A stretch of DNA of 31,937 nt from an uncultured Muribaculaceae bacterium (GCA_910584125.1 CAJTXU010000032.1:1-31937), one strand, 5' to 3'; positions 14,293 to 23,719 are shown, numbered from the stretch's first letter. Program-made: numbers and translations. Notes: generated from the sequence alone by a model not told the origin.

Positions 14293-15126
14293 TCACTTCA
14301 CGGCCGTGATGTGGAAGCAGGGCGACTTGCGTTCGTACTTCACCATGCAGCGGCCGGATGCACGCAGGTCGCGGAGCACCTCGGCGAGAATCAGCTTGAG
14401 CTGTTCGTCGCTGACACGCGGACGGTCGCCGTCGTGGTCGAAACGTGCGTAGGAGATATCGAATGTCGTGCCGAGCTGATGGGTCGACGAGTCGGTGGCG
14501 TTACGGTTGACACGGCGCAGACGCTTCACCGAGCCCGACGTGCGCAGCACGCTCGTGACGCGGAACTTATGGCCCTCGGCGTTGTGCGACCGCAGCGAGT
14601 CGGCGAAGTTGCGCCCTATCGTCTCGAGCAGATTGGCCGCTTCGGGCACGAGATACGGCATGGAGTGGGTCAGCGGGTCGATGTTGTACCAACGGCACGT
14701 GCGGACCTTCACGAGCGGGCGGCGCGTGAAATACGCCTCTCCGAGACCGGTGATTGGACGGATGCCGATGCGCTCGCCGGCGGCGTACTGGTATTTGTTG
14801 GAGTCGTTGAAAAGCTCGCCGAGATTGCCGAGGCTCCGGAAACGCGACCTTGTCTGGGCCGTCATCGGAGGCGCCGTCACGGTGTTGCCCGGGGTCGGCG
14901 CGGGCTGCGGCCTCGCCGTGTCGCCCTCCACGGCCACGAACGCCCGCGTAGTGTCGGGGGCTGCGGCCACGGCAGGGGCCGGGCTCTCGCCCTCGTCGAG
15001 CAGCTCCCACGGAGCCGGCTCCCCTTTGACGGTGTCTTCGGCGGTCTGTCGCAACTCGCCTCCACACGCTGTGAATATGATTGTGCCGACTATAGCGGCT
15101 GCAATTGCTGACAGGATTTGATTCAT
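14293..15126 (-). CDS. DUF5715 lipoprotein with M15-peptidase-like metal motif
   Basis: A 277-residue envelope protein. The start is set at 15126 (MNQILSAIAAAIVGTIIFTAC), giving a lipoprotein signal with cysteine 21; the open frame runs far upstream only because of GC-rich shadow coding. Residues 25-100 are a proline/alanine-rich linker. The rest matches DUF5715 and has the D-Ala-D-Ala carboxypeptidase (M15) pattern S214-x-H216-x-x-G219-x-x-x-D223 (STHQLGTTFD), plus a final His272 (FHIT). These are the zinc ligands in VanY/VanX-type peptidases, so a peptidoglycan-peptide role is plausible but inferred. A TAATTTTG box lies at 15139-15132, only 6 bases before the start. Confidence 0.8.
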   Translation of the reverse strand: MNQILSAIAAAIVGTIIFTACGGELRQTAEDTVKGEPAPWELLDEGESPAPAVAAAPDTTRAFVAVEGDTARPQPAPTPGNTVTAPPMTAQTRSRFRSLGNLGELFNDSNKYQYAAGERIGIRPITGLGEAYFTRRPLVKVRTCRWYNIDPLTHSMPYLVPEAANLLETIGRNFADSLRSHNAEGHKFRVTSVLRTSGSVKRLRRVNRNATDSSTHQLGTTFDISYARFDHDGDRPRVSDEQLKLILAEVLRDLRASGRCMVKYERKSPCFHITAVK

Positions 15127-15228
15127 GACTGCAAAATTACAAAAAATCCCGCAATTTCCGTTATACCTCTGTAGACTAATTGCACGCGACGTCGTGCCTG
15201 AGGTCTGAAACAACGCAGTAATCTGTTT

Positions 15229-16989
15229 ATGGACAATATATTCAAACGCAGACGCGCCGCCCTGATCGATATGGACGGGGTGCTGTATGATTCGATGCCG
15301 GGCCACACTCTGGCCTGGAAACGCATGATGGCCGGAGCGGGCGTCGACTGCGACCGCGACGAGTTCTATCTCTACGAGGGGATGACCGGCGCGGCCACGA
15401 TCGACCTGCTGTTCCGCCGCGCCTTCGGGCATGGAGTCACGCCCGAGGAGGCGGCCGCTCTGTATGCCGTCAAGTCGCGATATTTCAAGGAGTGGGGCAA
15501 GGCGCCGGCTATGCCCGGGGCCTCGCGGATGCTCGCCGCCCTGAAGCGCGGAGGGCTGGAACGTGTGCTCGTCACTGGCAGCGGCCAGGCGAGCCTTCTC
15601 GACTCGATAAGCCATGACTATCCCGGCATGTTCGGCGCCGGGATGCGCGTCACTGCCCATGACGTGACCCACGGCAAGCCTGACCCGGAGCCCTATCTGC
15701 TCGGGGCCGGGAAGGCCGGCGTCAGTCCGGACGACGCCATAGTCATCGAGAACGCCCCCCTCGGCGTGCGCGCCGGCAAGGCGGCGGGCTGCTTCACGAT
15801 AGCCGTCACCACCGGACCGATCCCGCGCGCGGAGTTCGAGCGCGAGGGCGCCGACATGATCTTCGGCTCTATGACGGAGTTCGCCGACTTCCTTGAGGCT
15901 CAGCTGCGCGAGGTGATTCCGGCCACGGAGACGCTTCTTCCAAACGGCAGCAGGGTGATCCGCACCGACCGTCTGCGCGACACGCTGAGGGTGTTTACGG
16001 CCTCGCTTCATCCTGACCGCATCTTCCTGCTCACAGACGAGAACGTGGAGCGCGAATGGAGCCAGACGATGGATGTGGCTGACGTTCGGCTCACGCTAAC
16101 GCCGGGAGAGGCTGCCAAGAGCGTCGAGGGGGCGTCACGGGTATGGCAGTGGCTTTCCGACAACGGGGCCACGCGCCGCAGCGTGCTCGTCAACATGGGA
16201 GGCGGAGTCGTCACGGACCTTGGCGGATTCTGCGCCTCGACCTTCAGGCGCGGCATACGGTTCGTCAACGTCCCCACCACCGTCCTCGGCGCGGCCGACG
16301 CCGCGATCGGCGGCAAGACCGGTATAGACTTCGCGGGCCTGAAAAATGAAGTCGGCTCGTTCGCCGACGCCGAGGCGGTGATGATAGATCCGGCGTTTTT
16401 CGCCACGCTGCCCGATGAGGAGCGAGTCTCGGGTTTCGCCGAGGCAGTGAAGATGGCGATACTCACCGACGCCGAGCTCTACGGCCGTCTTCTCGACGGT
16501 GACGCTCTGACCGACGGCCCTCTGATGGACGACGCCGTGGCACACGCCGCCCGCGCCAAGGAGGAAATCGTGCGCATCGACCCTAAGGAGAAGGGATTGA
16601 GGCGCATACTAAACTTCGGACACACGGCGGGGCACGCCTTCGAGATGCGTTGCGCCGCACTCGGCCGACCGATCAGCCATGGCATGGCTGTGGCCCACGG
16701 CATCGGTTACGCGCTGCGTCTGAGCGTGGCTTTGGCCGGACTCCCGGCCGAAGAGGCCGAGCGATACGACGACAGAATCCTGCGCCGTTACTTCCCGCCG
16801 CTCCCTCTGCCCACGCAGCCCGACGGCTCGCCCGAACACCGTGAGACCGAAATCCTCGTCTCGCTCATGGCCCGCGACAAAAAGAACACCGCCGCCGGCG
16901 AAGCCGTTTTCGTGCTGCTGGCGTCGCCGGGAAACCCCGTGACAAAGAACATCCCCCTCGGCGAAAGTATCATAACGGAGACTTTTTAA
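15229..16989 (+). CDS. aroB: Fusion of HAD-family phosphatase and 3-dehydroquinate synthase (AroB)
   Basis: A 586-residue two-domain protein in one uninterrupted frame. Residues 1-225 form a HAD hydrolase of the beta-phosphoglucomutase-like type: DMDGVLYDS (Asp14, Asp16), VTGSG (Thr116), HGKPDPEPY (Lys150) and IENAPLGVRAGKAAG (174-188). Residues about 235-586 are 3-dehydroquinate synthase, which converts DAHP to 3-dehydroquinate in the shikimate pathway: GGGVVTDLGGFCAS (324-337), GGKTGID (361-367), GFAEAVK (402-408), FGHTAGHAFE (463-472) and SHGMAVAHG (483-491), which include the NAD- and zinc-binding residues. The substrate of the HAD part is unknown. AroB is normally a separate ~350-residue protein, so the fusion is the notable point. 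It is transcribed away from the DUF5715 gene. Confidence 0.93.
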   Translation: MDNIFKRRRAALIDMDGVLYDSMPGHTLAWKRMMAGAGVDCDRDEFYLYEGMTGAATIDLLFRRAFGHGVTPEEAAALYAVKSRYFKEWGKAPAMPGASRMLAALKRGGLERVLVTGSGQASLLDSISHDYPGMFGAGMRVTAHDVTHGKPDPEPYLLGAGKAGVSPDDAIVIENAPLGVRAGKAAGCFTIAVTTGPIPRAEFEREGADMIFGSMTEFADFLEAQLREVIPATETLLPNGSRVIRTDRLRDTLRVFTASLHPDRIFLLTDENVEREWSQTMDVADVRLTLTPGEAAKSVEGASRVWQWLSDNGATRRSVLVNMGGGVVTDLGGFCASTFRRGIRFVNVPTTVLGAADAAIGGKTGIDFAGLKNEVGSFADAEAVMIDPAFFATLPDEERVSGFAEAVKMAILTDAELYGRLLDGDALTDGPLMDDAVAHAARAKEEIVRIDPKEKGLRRILNFGHTAGHAFEMRCAALGRPISHGMAVAHGIGYALRLSVALAGLPAEEAERYDDRILRRYFPPLPLPTQPDGSPEHRETEILVSLMARDKKNTAAGEAVFVLLASPGNPVTKNIPLGESIITETF

Positions 16990-17031
16990 GCAGCTACTTA
17001 TCGACAAAATCATTCAAAATGTGGAGTTTGT

Positions 17032-17062
17032 TTTGCAAATTCCATATTTTTTTATAATTTTG
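17032..17062 (+). promoter_or_regulatory. Promoter of the DUF6377 regulator gene
   Basis: TTTG (17032-17035), 19 bases, then TAATTTTG (17055-17062) is a near-ideal Bacteroidetes promoter. The predicted start near 17069 lies downstream of the upstream-most ATG (17021), which decides in favour of the start codon at 17129. Confidence 0.7.
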
Positions 17063-17128
17063 CCAACGAATCAGACCACTCCCCTCCCGGACCCAATGTT
17101 CCGGCCAGTCCATCCTAAATCTGACCTA

Positions 17129-18892
17129 ATGAACAAACTCGCAGCGATATTGATATCTCTTGTGACGTTCTTCGCCATCACGGCCATGGCGGGGAGCCCT
17201 ATAAGTAAATCACCGGGAGACGCCGTCAGAGCGGACGACGAGATTGACAATCTCCTCCGGCAGCTCGATTCGGTACTCGCGAAGTCGCCCGACATAATCC
17301 GGGCCAAGGAAGCGCGCATAGCCGCCAGACGCGGCACCTACGCCTCGGCGCCCGACGAGGAGCACCGCTACTGGGCGGCGGCCGACCTGTATGAGGAATA
17401 CAGCACATTCGACTCCGACTCGGCGTTGCATTACGCCGACCTCGCCCTCTCGCACGCCCGGGCGCTCGACCGCCGCGACCTCATGACCGAGATGGAACTC
17501 AACAAGTCTTATATCTTCTCGGCGACCGGTCTGCTCGAGGAGGCCGACAGGTCGCTCAACTCGGTCAAGCCCGACTCGCTGCCGACTTCACTCGCCGTCA
17601 AATACTGTGAGCGGCTTCTCTTCCTCTCGACCCACCGCGACCTCTATATTGGAGTCCGACACGAAAAGGAGTTCTATTCGCTAAAGGTCGACAGCATCGT
17701 GCAGTGCCTCACCGCCGACATCCCGCCGACCGACCCCGTCTACGGCTGGCTCATCGGCTGGAAAAGCCTCAACTACAAGACCAAGTCAAAGGATGCTATC
17801 CCGGTGCTGAAAAAGGCGGTCGACGGCACGACGCTTTCCTCGCGGGCCGACGCCATGAACGCCTGGATGCTCGCCAAACTCTACGAGCGGACCGGAGACC
17901 GGCACAATCACTTCAAATACCTCCTGCTCTCGGCTATCGCCGACGTGCAGGTCTGCAACAAGGAGATAGCCTCGCTCGAGGAGGTGAGCGACTTCCTCTG
18001 CCGCAGCGGCGACCTCGACCGCGCCAACGCGTACATCAACTATTGCATAGCCGCCGCCAACGAATACAAAAGCCGCGTGCGCATCGGCAAACTCGCCGAG
18101 CGTCAGAAAAACATCCTCGACGCCATCCACCGGCGCAGCCAGGACCAGGCCCGCGCCAACACCCGCTTCATCTGGGCCCTCGCCCTGATATTGCTGGCGC
18201 TTGTCGGCGCGACTCTCTATATACTGAAACAGAACCGTCTGCTCCGCGCCTCGCGCGAGTCGCTCAACAGGACAAACGGCGAGTTGAGTATACGCGTCGA
18301 CGAACTCACCGGGCGAGTAGACGAACTCTCGGCCGTGCGCGAGGAACTCCACTCGGCCATCGCCGAACTCTCAGACATGTACGAGGACGCACGCCACAGC
18401 GTCGGCGTTCTGGCCGAAGACAACGAAACCCGTGACAACTACATCGCCAATGTCTTCGCCATCTGCAGTAGCTACATCGACAAAATCGACGAATTCCGAG
18501 CCAATCTCCATAAGCTTCTGTCGCAACGGCAATTCGACAAGGTGATGAGCATCGTCAAGTCGCCCGAACTCTCGGCCGAGGAAATCAAGGAACTGTACAA
18601 CAACTTCGACACTATTTTCCTCAAGATGTATCCCGATTTCGTCGAGGACTTCAACAGCCTTCTGCGTCCCGAGGAGCGAATCGAGCTCAAGACACCCGGC
18701 CGACTCACCCACGAGCTGCGCATCTACGCGCTGGTGCGCCTCGGGCTCAACGACAGCGTCAGAATAGCGCGCTTCCTGCACTGCAAGTCGCAGACCGTCT
18801 ACAACGCCCGCCAGCGGATGCGCAAGAAGGCGATCATTCCCCGCGAGGAATTCGCCGACGCCGTGCGCAACCTCGGCAAAGCCACCGTGTGA
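17129..18892 (+). CDS. TPR/transmembrane sensor-regulator of the DUF6377 family
   Basis: A 587-residue membrane-anchored regulator. The start at 17129 (MNKLAAILISLVTFFAITAMAG) gives a signal sequence and fits the promoter at 17032-17062. The periplasmic region (about 25-340) is helical and TPR-like (DSALHYADLALSHARALDRR, GLLEEADRSLNSV). One transmembrane helix follows (FIWALALILLALVGATLYIL, about 346-366), then a cytoplasmic coiled coil, the DUF6377 region (ELSDMYEDARHS onward) and a C-terminal helix-turn-helix-like part (VRLGLNDSVRIARFLHCKSQ). Such proteins commonly neighbour carbohydrate-use loci in Bacteroides. Here it directly precedes two beta-glucosidase genes, so control of those by a glycan signal is the natural inference. 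Confidence 0.85.
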   Translation: MNKLAAILISLVTFFAITAMAGSPISKSPGDAVRADDEIDNLLRQLDSVLAKSPDIIRAKEARIAARRGTYASAPDEEHRYWAAADLYEEYSTFDSDSALHYADLALSHARALDRRDLMTEMELNKSYIFSATGLLEEADRSLNSVKPDSLPTSLAVKYCERLLFLSTHRDLYIGVRHEKEFYSLKVDSIVQCLTADIPPTDPVYGWLIGWKSLNYKTKSKDAIPVLKKAVDGTTLSSRADAMNAWMLAKLYERTGDRHNHFKYLLLSAIADVQVCNKEIASLEEVSDFLCRSGDLDRANAYINYCIAAANEYKSRVRIGKLAERQKNILDAIHRRSQDQARANTRFIWALALILLALVGATLYILKQNRLLRASRESLNRTNGELSIRVDELTGRVDELSAVREELHSAIAELSDMYEDARHSVGVLAEDNETRDNYIANVFAICSSYIDKIDEFRANLHKLLSQRQFDKVMSIVKSPELSAEEIKELYNNFDTIFLKMYPDFVEDFNSLLRPEERIELKTPGRLTHELRIYALVRLGLNDSVRIARFLHCKSQTVYNARQRMRKKAIIPREEFADAVRNLGKATV

Positions 18893-19109
18893 GATGAGAT
18901 GCGGGGGCTAAGGTCTTTGTCTAAGGTCAGAGGTCTGAAGATTAGTGTGAGGTCTGAGGCTTTGATATTACCTATAATAGTCTGGAGACCTTAATGACCT
19001 TATCAAAAAGAAAAAAAACTTACTATTTTCACTTTCTTCACACTGCCCATACAGCTGAATCATAGGGCATTGCAAAATATTGGACCTTACTATTATACCT
19101 TACTACCTA
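18893..19109. other. Intergenic region with short GGTCTGAGG-type repeats
   Basis: No gene is seen. Bases 18911-18960 contain repeated variants of AAGGTCAGAGGTCTGA and GAGGTCTGAGG. The reverse complement of a similar string occurs at about 26012-26033 (CAAGACCTCAGACT), and a fragment at about 15200, suggesting a third dispersed repeat family. The promoter of the first GH3 gene follows. Confidence 0.4.
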
Positions 19110-19140
19110 TTTCACGTCTCTTTCTGCCATATTAACTTTG
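19110..19140 (+). promoter_or_regulatory. Promoter of the GH3 operon
   Basis: TAACTTTG (19133-19140) matches the -7 element, with TTTC (19110-19113) 19 bases upstream in place of TTTG. Transcription would start about 20 bases ahead of the ATG at 19167. Confidence 0.6.
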
Positions 19141-19166
19141 CGGCGTCAAACCTAACTTAATGCCGA

Positions 19167-21416
19167 ATGAAAAAATCCAAGACCAGATGCCTCCTTCTTG
19201 CGTTAGCCCTGCCGTGCGCTCTCGGCGCATGGGCCGGCACCGACGTGCCGAGGACCTTCACCGACCCCACGCGGCCGCTCGACGAGCGCGTCGAGGACGC
19301 GCTCTCGCGCATGACCGTGCAGGAAAAGATCAACATCATCCACGCCCAGTCGAAGTTCAGCTCGCCGGGAGTGCCGCGCCTCGGCATCCCCGAGCTCTGG
19401 ACCGACGACGGCCCCCACGGCGTGCGCCCCGACGTGCTCTGGGACGAATGGGACCAGGCCGGACAGTCGAACGACTCGTGCGTCGCCTTCCCGGCACTCA
19501 CCTGCCTGGCGGCGACATGGAATCCCGACATGGCCCGGCTCTACGGCCGCTCGCTCGGCGAGGAGGCCCGTTACCGAGGCAAGGACGTGATTCTCGGCCC
19601 CGGCGTCAACATCTACCGCACGCCGCTCAACGGTCGTAACTTCGAATACATGGGCGAGGACCCCCGTCTGGCCTCGCGTATGGTGGTGCCCTACATCCAG
19701 GGCCTGCAGAGCTGCGGCGTCGCCGCCTGCGTCAAGCATTTCGCGCTCAACAACAACGAGGTGAACCGCCACACGACCAACGTTATAGTCGACGACCGAA
19801 CCCTCTACGAAATCTACCTGCCGGCCTTCCAGGCAGCCGTCACCGAGGGCGACGCCTGGAGCATCATGGGGGCCTACAACCTCTTCGGCGACGAGCACCT
19901 ATGCCACAACGGCCGGATGCTCAACGACATCCTCAAGAAGGAATGGGGATTCAAGGGGGTCGTGGTGAGCGACTGGGGCGGCACGCACGACACGGCGCAG
20001 GCCATTGCCAACGGCCTCGACCTGGAGTTCGGCAGCTGGACCGACGGCCTTGCCAACGGCACCAGCAACGCCTACGACAACTACTATATGGCTCAGCCAT
20101 ACTTCAACCTCATCGCCTCGGGCAAGGTCGGTACCGCCGAACTCGACGACAAGGCGCGCCGCGTCCTGCGCCTGATCATGCTCACAGCCATGAACCCTGA
20201 ACCCGGTTTCGGCTCGCTCTGCAGCGAGGAGCATTATGACGCAGCCCGCCGCATAGGCGACGAGGGAATCGTGCTGCTGCGCAACAAGGGCAACGTGCTG
20301 CCCGTCACTCCCCGCGAGGGGATGCGCATCCTCGTCGTCGGCGAGAACGCCATCAAGATGATGACCGTGGGCGGAGGCAGCAGCTCGCTCAAGGCCCAGC
20401 GCGAGACGTCGCCTCTCGACGGCATACGCGCGGCGGCCAGCCGTTGCGGTGCCACGGTCGACTACGCCCGCGGCTATGTGGGCGACGTCACCGGCGAATA
20501 CAACGGCGTCGTCACCGGCCAGGACCTGCGCGACGACCGCACCCCCGCCGAACTCATAGCCGAGGCCTGCGACAAGGCCCGAGGCGCCGACGTGGTGATC
20601 TTCGTCGGCGGACTCAACAAGAGCTCGGGCCAGGACTGCGAGGATTCCGACCGCTCCGGCCTCGGACTTCCCTACGGCCAGGACGACGTGATCAGCGCGC
20701 TCGCCGCCGCGACGCCCCGCCTGGTGGTGGTCAACGTCAGCGGCAACGCCGTGGCCATGCCATGGGCCGAGCGCGTCCCGGCAATAGTCCAGGCATGGTA
20801 TCTCGGTTCGGAGGCGGGGAACTCGATCGCCGACGTGGTCTTCGGCGCGGTGAACCCCTCGGGCAAGCTCCCCTTCACGTTCCCCGTGCGCCTCGAGGAC
20901 TCCCCGGCCCACGCGCTCGGCGCCTATCCCGGCGTGAAGCGCGCGGACTCCGACATCGTGGACCTCGAATATAAGGAGGGGATACTTGTCGGATACCGCT
21001 GGTACGACACCAAGAAAATCAAGCCGCTCTTCGCGTTCGGCCACGGACTGAGCTACACCGACTTCAAGTTCGGCAAGGCCACGGCCGACCGACGCGACAT
21101 GACGGTCGACGACACGATCACGTTCACCGTGCCCGTCACCAACACCGGCTCGCGGGCCGGCGCGGAGGTCGTCCAGCTCTACGTCTCCGACCCGAAATGC
21201 AGCGTGATGCGTCCCGCCAAGGAGCTCAAGGGCTTCGCCAAGGTGTGGCTCGAGCCGGGCGAGACCAAAGACGTGAAGATAACGATCCATACGGGAGACC
21301 TCACATACTTCGACGCCGGCGCGAATTTTTGGGTGGCCGAACCCGGGGAGTTCGTGGCCTCTATAGGCCCCGCCTCCGACAACATAAAGACAACCGTCAA
21401 ATTCAACTTGAAATGA
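19167..21416 (+). CDS. Glycoside hydrolase family 3 beta-glucosidase/beta-xylosidase-like enzyme
   Basis: A 749-residue exported GH3 enzyme. The start at 19167 gives a signal peptide (MKKSKTRCLLLALALPCALGAWA). The ATG 7 bases earlier is in a shadow frame. The N-terminal TIM-barrel runs about 30-335, with DDGPHGVR (80-87), GRNFEYMGEDP, KHF (190-192) and the nucleophile Asp269 in VVSDWGG. The alpha/beta sandwich domain follows, with GLNKSSGQDCEDSDRSGLGL where the acid/base glutamate is expected. A C-terminal FnIII-like domain (VPVTNTGSRAGAEVVQLYVSD) ends the protein. It would cleave terminal beta-linked glucose or related sugars in the periplasm or outer surface. Its stop overlaps the next start (ATGA), coupling it to the second GH3. 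Confidence 0.95.
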   Translation: MKKSKTRCLLLALALPCALGAWAGTDVPRTFTDPTRPLDERVEDALSRMTVQEKINIIHAQSKFSSPGVPRLGIPELWTDDGPHGVRPDVLWDEWDQAGQSNDSCVAFPALTCLAATWNPDMARLYGRSLGEEARYRGKDVILGPGVNIYRTPLNGRNFEYMGEDPRLASRMVVPYIQGLQSCGVAACVKHFALNNNEVNRHTTNVIVDDRTLYEIYLPAFQAAVTEGDAWSIMGAYNLFGDEHLCHNGRMLNDILKKEWGFKGVVVSDWGGTHDTAQAIANGLDLEFGSWTDGLANGTSNAYDNYYMAQPYFNLIASGKVGTAELDDKARRVLRLIMLTAMNPEPGFGSLCSEEHYDAARRIGDEGIVLLRNKGNVLPVTPREGMRILVVGENAIKMMTVGGGSSSLKAQRETSPLDGIRAAASRCGATVDYARGYVGDVTGEYNGVVTGQDLRDDRTPAELIAEACDKARGADVVIFVGGLNKSSGQDCEDSDRSGLGLPYGQDDVISALAAATPRLVVVNVSGNAVAMPWAERVPAIVQAWYLGSEAGNSIADVVFGAVNPSGKLPFTFPVRLEDSPAHALGAYPGVKRADSDIVDLEYKEGILVGYRWYDTKKIKPLFAFGHGLSYTDFKFGKATADRRDMTVDDTITFTVPVTNTGSRAGAEVVQLYVSDPKCSVMRPAKELKGFAKVWLEPGETKDVKITIHTGDLTYFDAGANFWVAEPGEFVASIGPASDNIKTTVKFNLK

Positions 21417-23710
21417 AAAACATTGCTATTGTTTCAGCCCTCATGATCGCCTCGGCGCCGACGGTATGGGCGTCGGTGCTCTCCACGGACGCGGAGCGTC
21501 AGCGCATGGACGCCTTCATCAGCGACCTGATGGAACGCATGACCCTCGACGAGAAAATCGGCCAGCTCAATCTCCTGCCGTCGGAAGACATTGTCACCGG
21601 CAATGCAATCAAGAGCAACATCGGCGCAGCCGTGGCGGCTGGTTCGGCCGGAGGCACGTTCAACATCAAGGGCGCCTCCAAAATCCGCGAGCTGCAGCGC
21701 ATCGCTGTCGAGAAGAGCCGCCTGGGCATACCCCTGCTGATCGGCATGGACGTCATCCACGGCTACGAGACCATCTTCCCCATCCCTCTGGGCCTATCGT
21801 GCACCTGGGACCTGCCCGGCATCGAGGAGTCGGCGCGCATCGCGGCCTCCGAGATGTCGGCTGGGGGCATTTGCTGGACTTTCAGCCCTATGGTCGACAT
21901 ATGCCGCGACCCGCGCTGGGGCCGTATGGCCGAGGGTTCGGGCGAGGACCCGTGGCTCGGCTCGCGCATCGCCGAGGCGATGGTGCGCGGTTACCAGGGC
22001 GAGAATTTCACCCGCCCCGACAACGTGATGGCCTGCGTCAAGCATTTCGCTCTCTACGGAGCCTCCGAGGCCGGACGCGACTACAACACCGTCGACATGA
22101 GCCGCGGCAGGATGTATAACGTGTATTTCCCGCCCTACCGCGCGGCTGTCGAAGCCGGAGCCGGATCGGTGATGTCGTCGTTCAACCTCGTTGACGGCGT
22201 CCCGGCCACCGAAAACCGCTGGCTGCTCGACGACGTGCTGCGCCGCCAATGGAATTTCGATGGCTTCGTCGTGACCGACTACGGTTCGATAGGACAGGTC
22301 GCCGTGCATGGTCTCGAAGACCTGCCCGAGGCGTCGGTCCGCGCCCTCAAGGCGGGCACCGACATGGACATGTGCTCGTTCGGCTTCATCGGCACGCTCA
22401 AAAGCAGCCTTGAGAAGGGCGAGGTGAGCATGGTCGACATAGACCGCGCCGTGCGCCGTATCCTTGAGGCCAAGTGGAAGCTCGGCCTGTTCGAGAACCC
22501 GTATAAATACAACGACGTGGCCCGCGAGGCCACCGACATATATACGGAGGCCAACCGCGCGGCAGCGCGCCGCCTGGCGGCGGAGTCGATGGTGCTCCTC
22601 CGCAACGAAGGCAACCTGCTGCCCCTTGCCAAAAAAGGCACCGTGGCCCTGATAGGCCCGTTGGCCAACAGCGCCGCCAACATGCCCGGCACGTGGAGCG
22701 TCGCGGCCGACCGCAGCAAATACAAGTCGCTGCTGCAGGGATTCCAGGACGCGCTGCGCGGCAAGGCCAAGGTGGTGTGGGCCAAGGGTAGCAACATCTA
22801 CGAAGACCCGGCCCTTGAGGCGGCGGTCGGCGTGTTCGGACACGACATGCGCGATCCGCGCAGCGAGAAGGAACTTCTCGACGAGGCGCTCCGTGTGGCC
22901 GCCGACGCAGACGTCATCGTGGCAGCCCTCGGCGAGGCCGCCGAGTCGAGCGGCGAATCGGCGTCGAAGACCGACCTCTCGCTGCCTGCCACGCAAAGGC
23001 GTCTGCTCGAAGCCCTGCTCGCCACCGGCAAACCGGTCGTGATGCTCAACTTCGCGGGCCGTCCGACCGTGCTCGAATGGGAGTCACGCAATGTCCCGGC
23101 TATCCTCAACGTCTGGTTCCCCGGCTCGGAAGGCGCCGACGCGGTGGCCGACGTCGTGTTCGGCGACGTAAATCCCTCCGGCCGCCTCACGGCCTCCATG
23201 CCATGGAGCGTCGGCCAGATACCCGTATACTACAGCTATTTCAACACGGGGAACCCTAAGAACGAGGCCGACCCGTCGTTCCAGAAATTCAAATCGAACT
23301 TTATCGACGCGCCCAACCAGCCGCTATACCCCTTCGGTTACGGATTGAGCTACACCGACTTCAGCTATGGAGACGTCGCCCTGTCGGGCGACACTCTGGG
23401 CGACGGAGGCAAGGTGACAGCATCGGTCAAGGTTACGAACACAGGCAGCCGCGCCGGCACGGAGACGGTGCAGTTCTACATCCGTGACCTTAGGGGCTCG
23501 GTGGCGCGTCCGGTCAAGGAGCTCAGGCACTTCGAGCGCGTCAGCCTCCAGCCGGGCGAGAGCCGCACGGTCGAGTACCGCATCTCGCCCGACGACCTGA
23601 TGTTCTACGACTACGACCTGCGCCATGTCGCCGAACCCGGCGACTTCGAGGTGATGGCCGGCCCCGACAGCCAGCGCACCTCCTCGGCGAAATTCACGCT
23701 CCGCAAGTAG
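21413..23710 (+). CDS. bglX: Periplasmic beta-glucosidase BglX-like (GH3)
   Basis: A 765-residue GH3 enzyme, exactly the length of E. coli BglX. The start at 21413 (MKNIAIVSALMIASAPTVWA, signal peptide of about 20) is chosen over an earlier in-frame ATG because it gives the signal and the 4-base overlap with the preceding GH3 stop. Key blocks are GMDVIHGYET (111-120), DICRDPRWGRMAEGSGEDP (162-180), KHF (210-212) and the nucleophile Asp289 in VVTDYG. The C-terminal half has the sandwich domain (GEAAESSGESASKTDLSLP, candidate acid/base Glu region), GDVNPSGRLTASMPW, and the FnIII-like tail. Together with the first GH3 it would release glucose from beta-glucans or glucosides. No SusC/SusD pair is present in the window. 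Confidence 0.95.
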   Translation: MKNIAIVSALMIASAPTVWASVLSTDAERQRMDAFISDLMERMTLDEKIGQLNLLPSEDIVTGNAIKSNIGAAVAAGSAGGTFNIKGASKIRELQRIAVEKSRLGIPLLIGMDVIHGYETIFPIPLGLSCTWDLPGIEESARIAASEMSAGGICWTFSPMVDICRDPRWGRMAEGSGEDPWLGSRIAEAMVRGYQGENFTRPDNVMACVKHFALYGASEAGRDYNTVDMSRGRMYNVYFPPYRAAVEAGAGSVMSSFNLVDGVPATENRWLLDDVLRRQWNFDGFVVTDYGSIGQVAVHGLEDLPEASVRALKAGTDMDMCSFGFIGTLKSSLEKGEVSMVDIDRAVRRILEAKWKLGLFENPYKYNDVAREATDIYTEANRAAARRLAAESMVLLRNEGNLLPLAKKGTVALIGPLANSAANMPGTWSVAADRSKYKSLLQGFQDALRGKAKVVWAKGSNIYEDPALEAAVGVFGHDMRDPRSEKELLDEALRVAADADVIVAALGEAAESSGESASKTDLSLPATQRRLLEALLATGKPVVMLNFAGRPTVLEWESRNVPAILNVWFPGSEGADAVADVVFGDVNPSGRLTASMPWSVGQIPVYYSYFNTGNPKNEADPSFQKFKSNFIDAPNQPLYPFGYGLSYTDFSYGDVALSGDTLGDGGKVTASVKVTNTGSRAGTETVQFYIRDLRGSVARPVKELRHFERVSLQPGESRTVEYRISPDDLMFYDYDLRHVAEPGDFEVMAGPDSQRTSSAKFTLRK

Positions 23711-23719
23711 GGCTTCGCA

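Noticed and set aside
14293..16011. A single 572-residue minus-strand open frame
   Set aside because: Only the last 277 residues look like a protein (lipoprotein signal, DUF5715). The rest is an antisense shadow of the GC-rich HAD-AroB gene.
19203..22996. Long minus-strand open frames of 463, 400 and 231 residues
   Set aside because: They are antisense to the GH3 genes, rich in Val/Ala/Arg/His from GC-biased codons, and have no motif. The plus-strand GH3 motifs are unambiguous.
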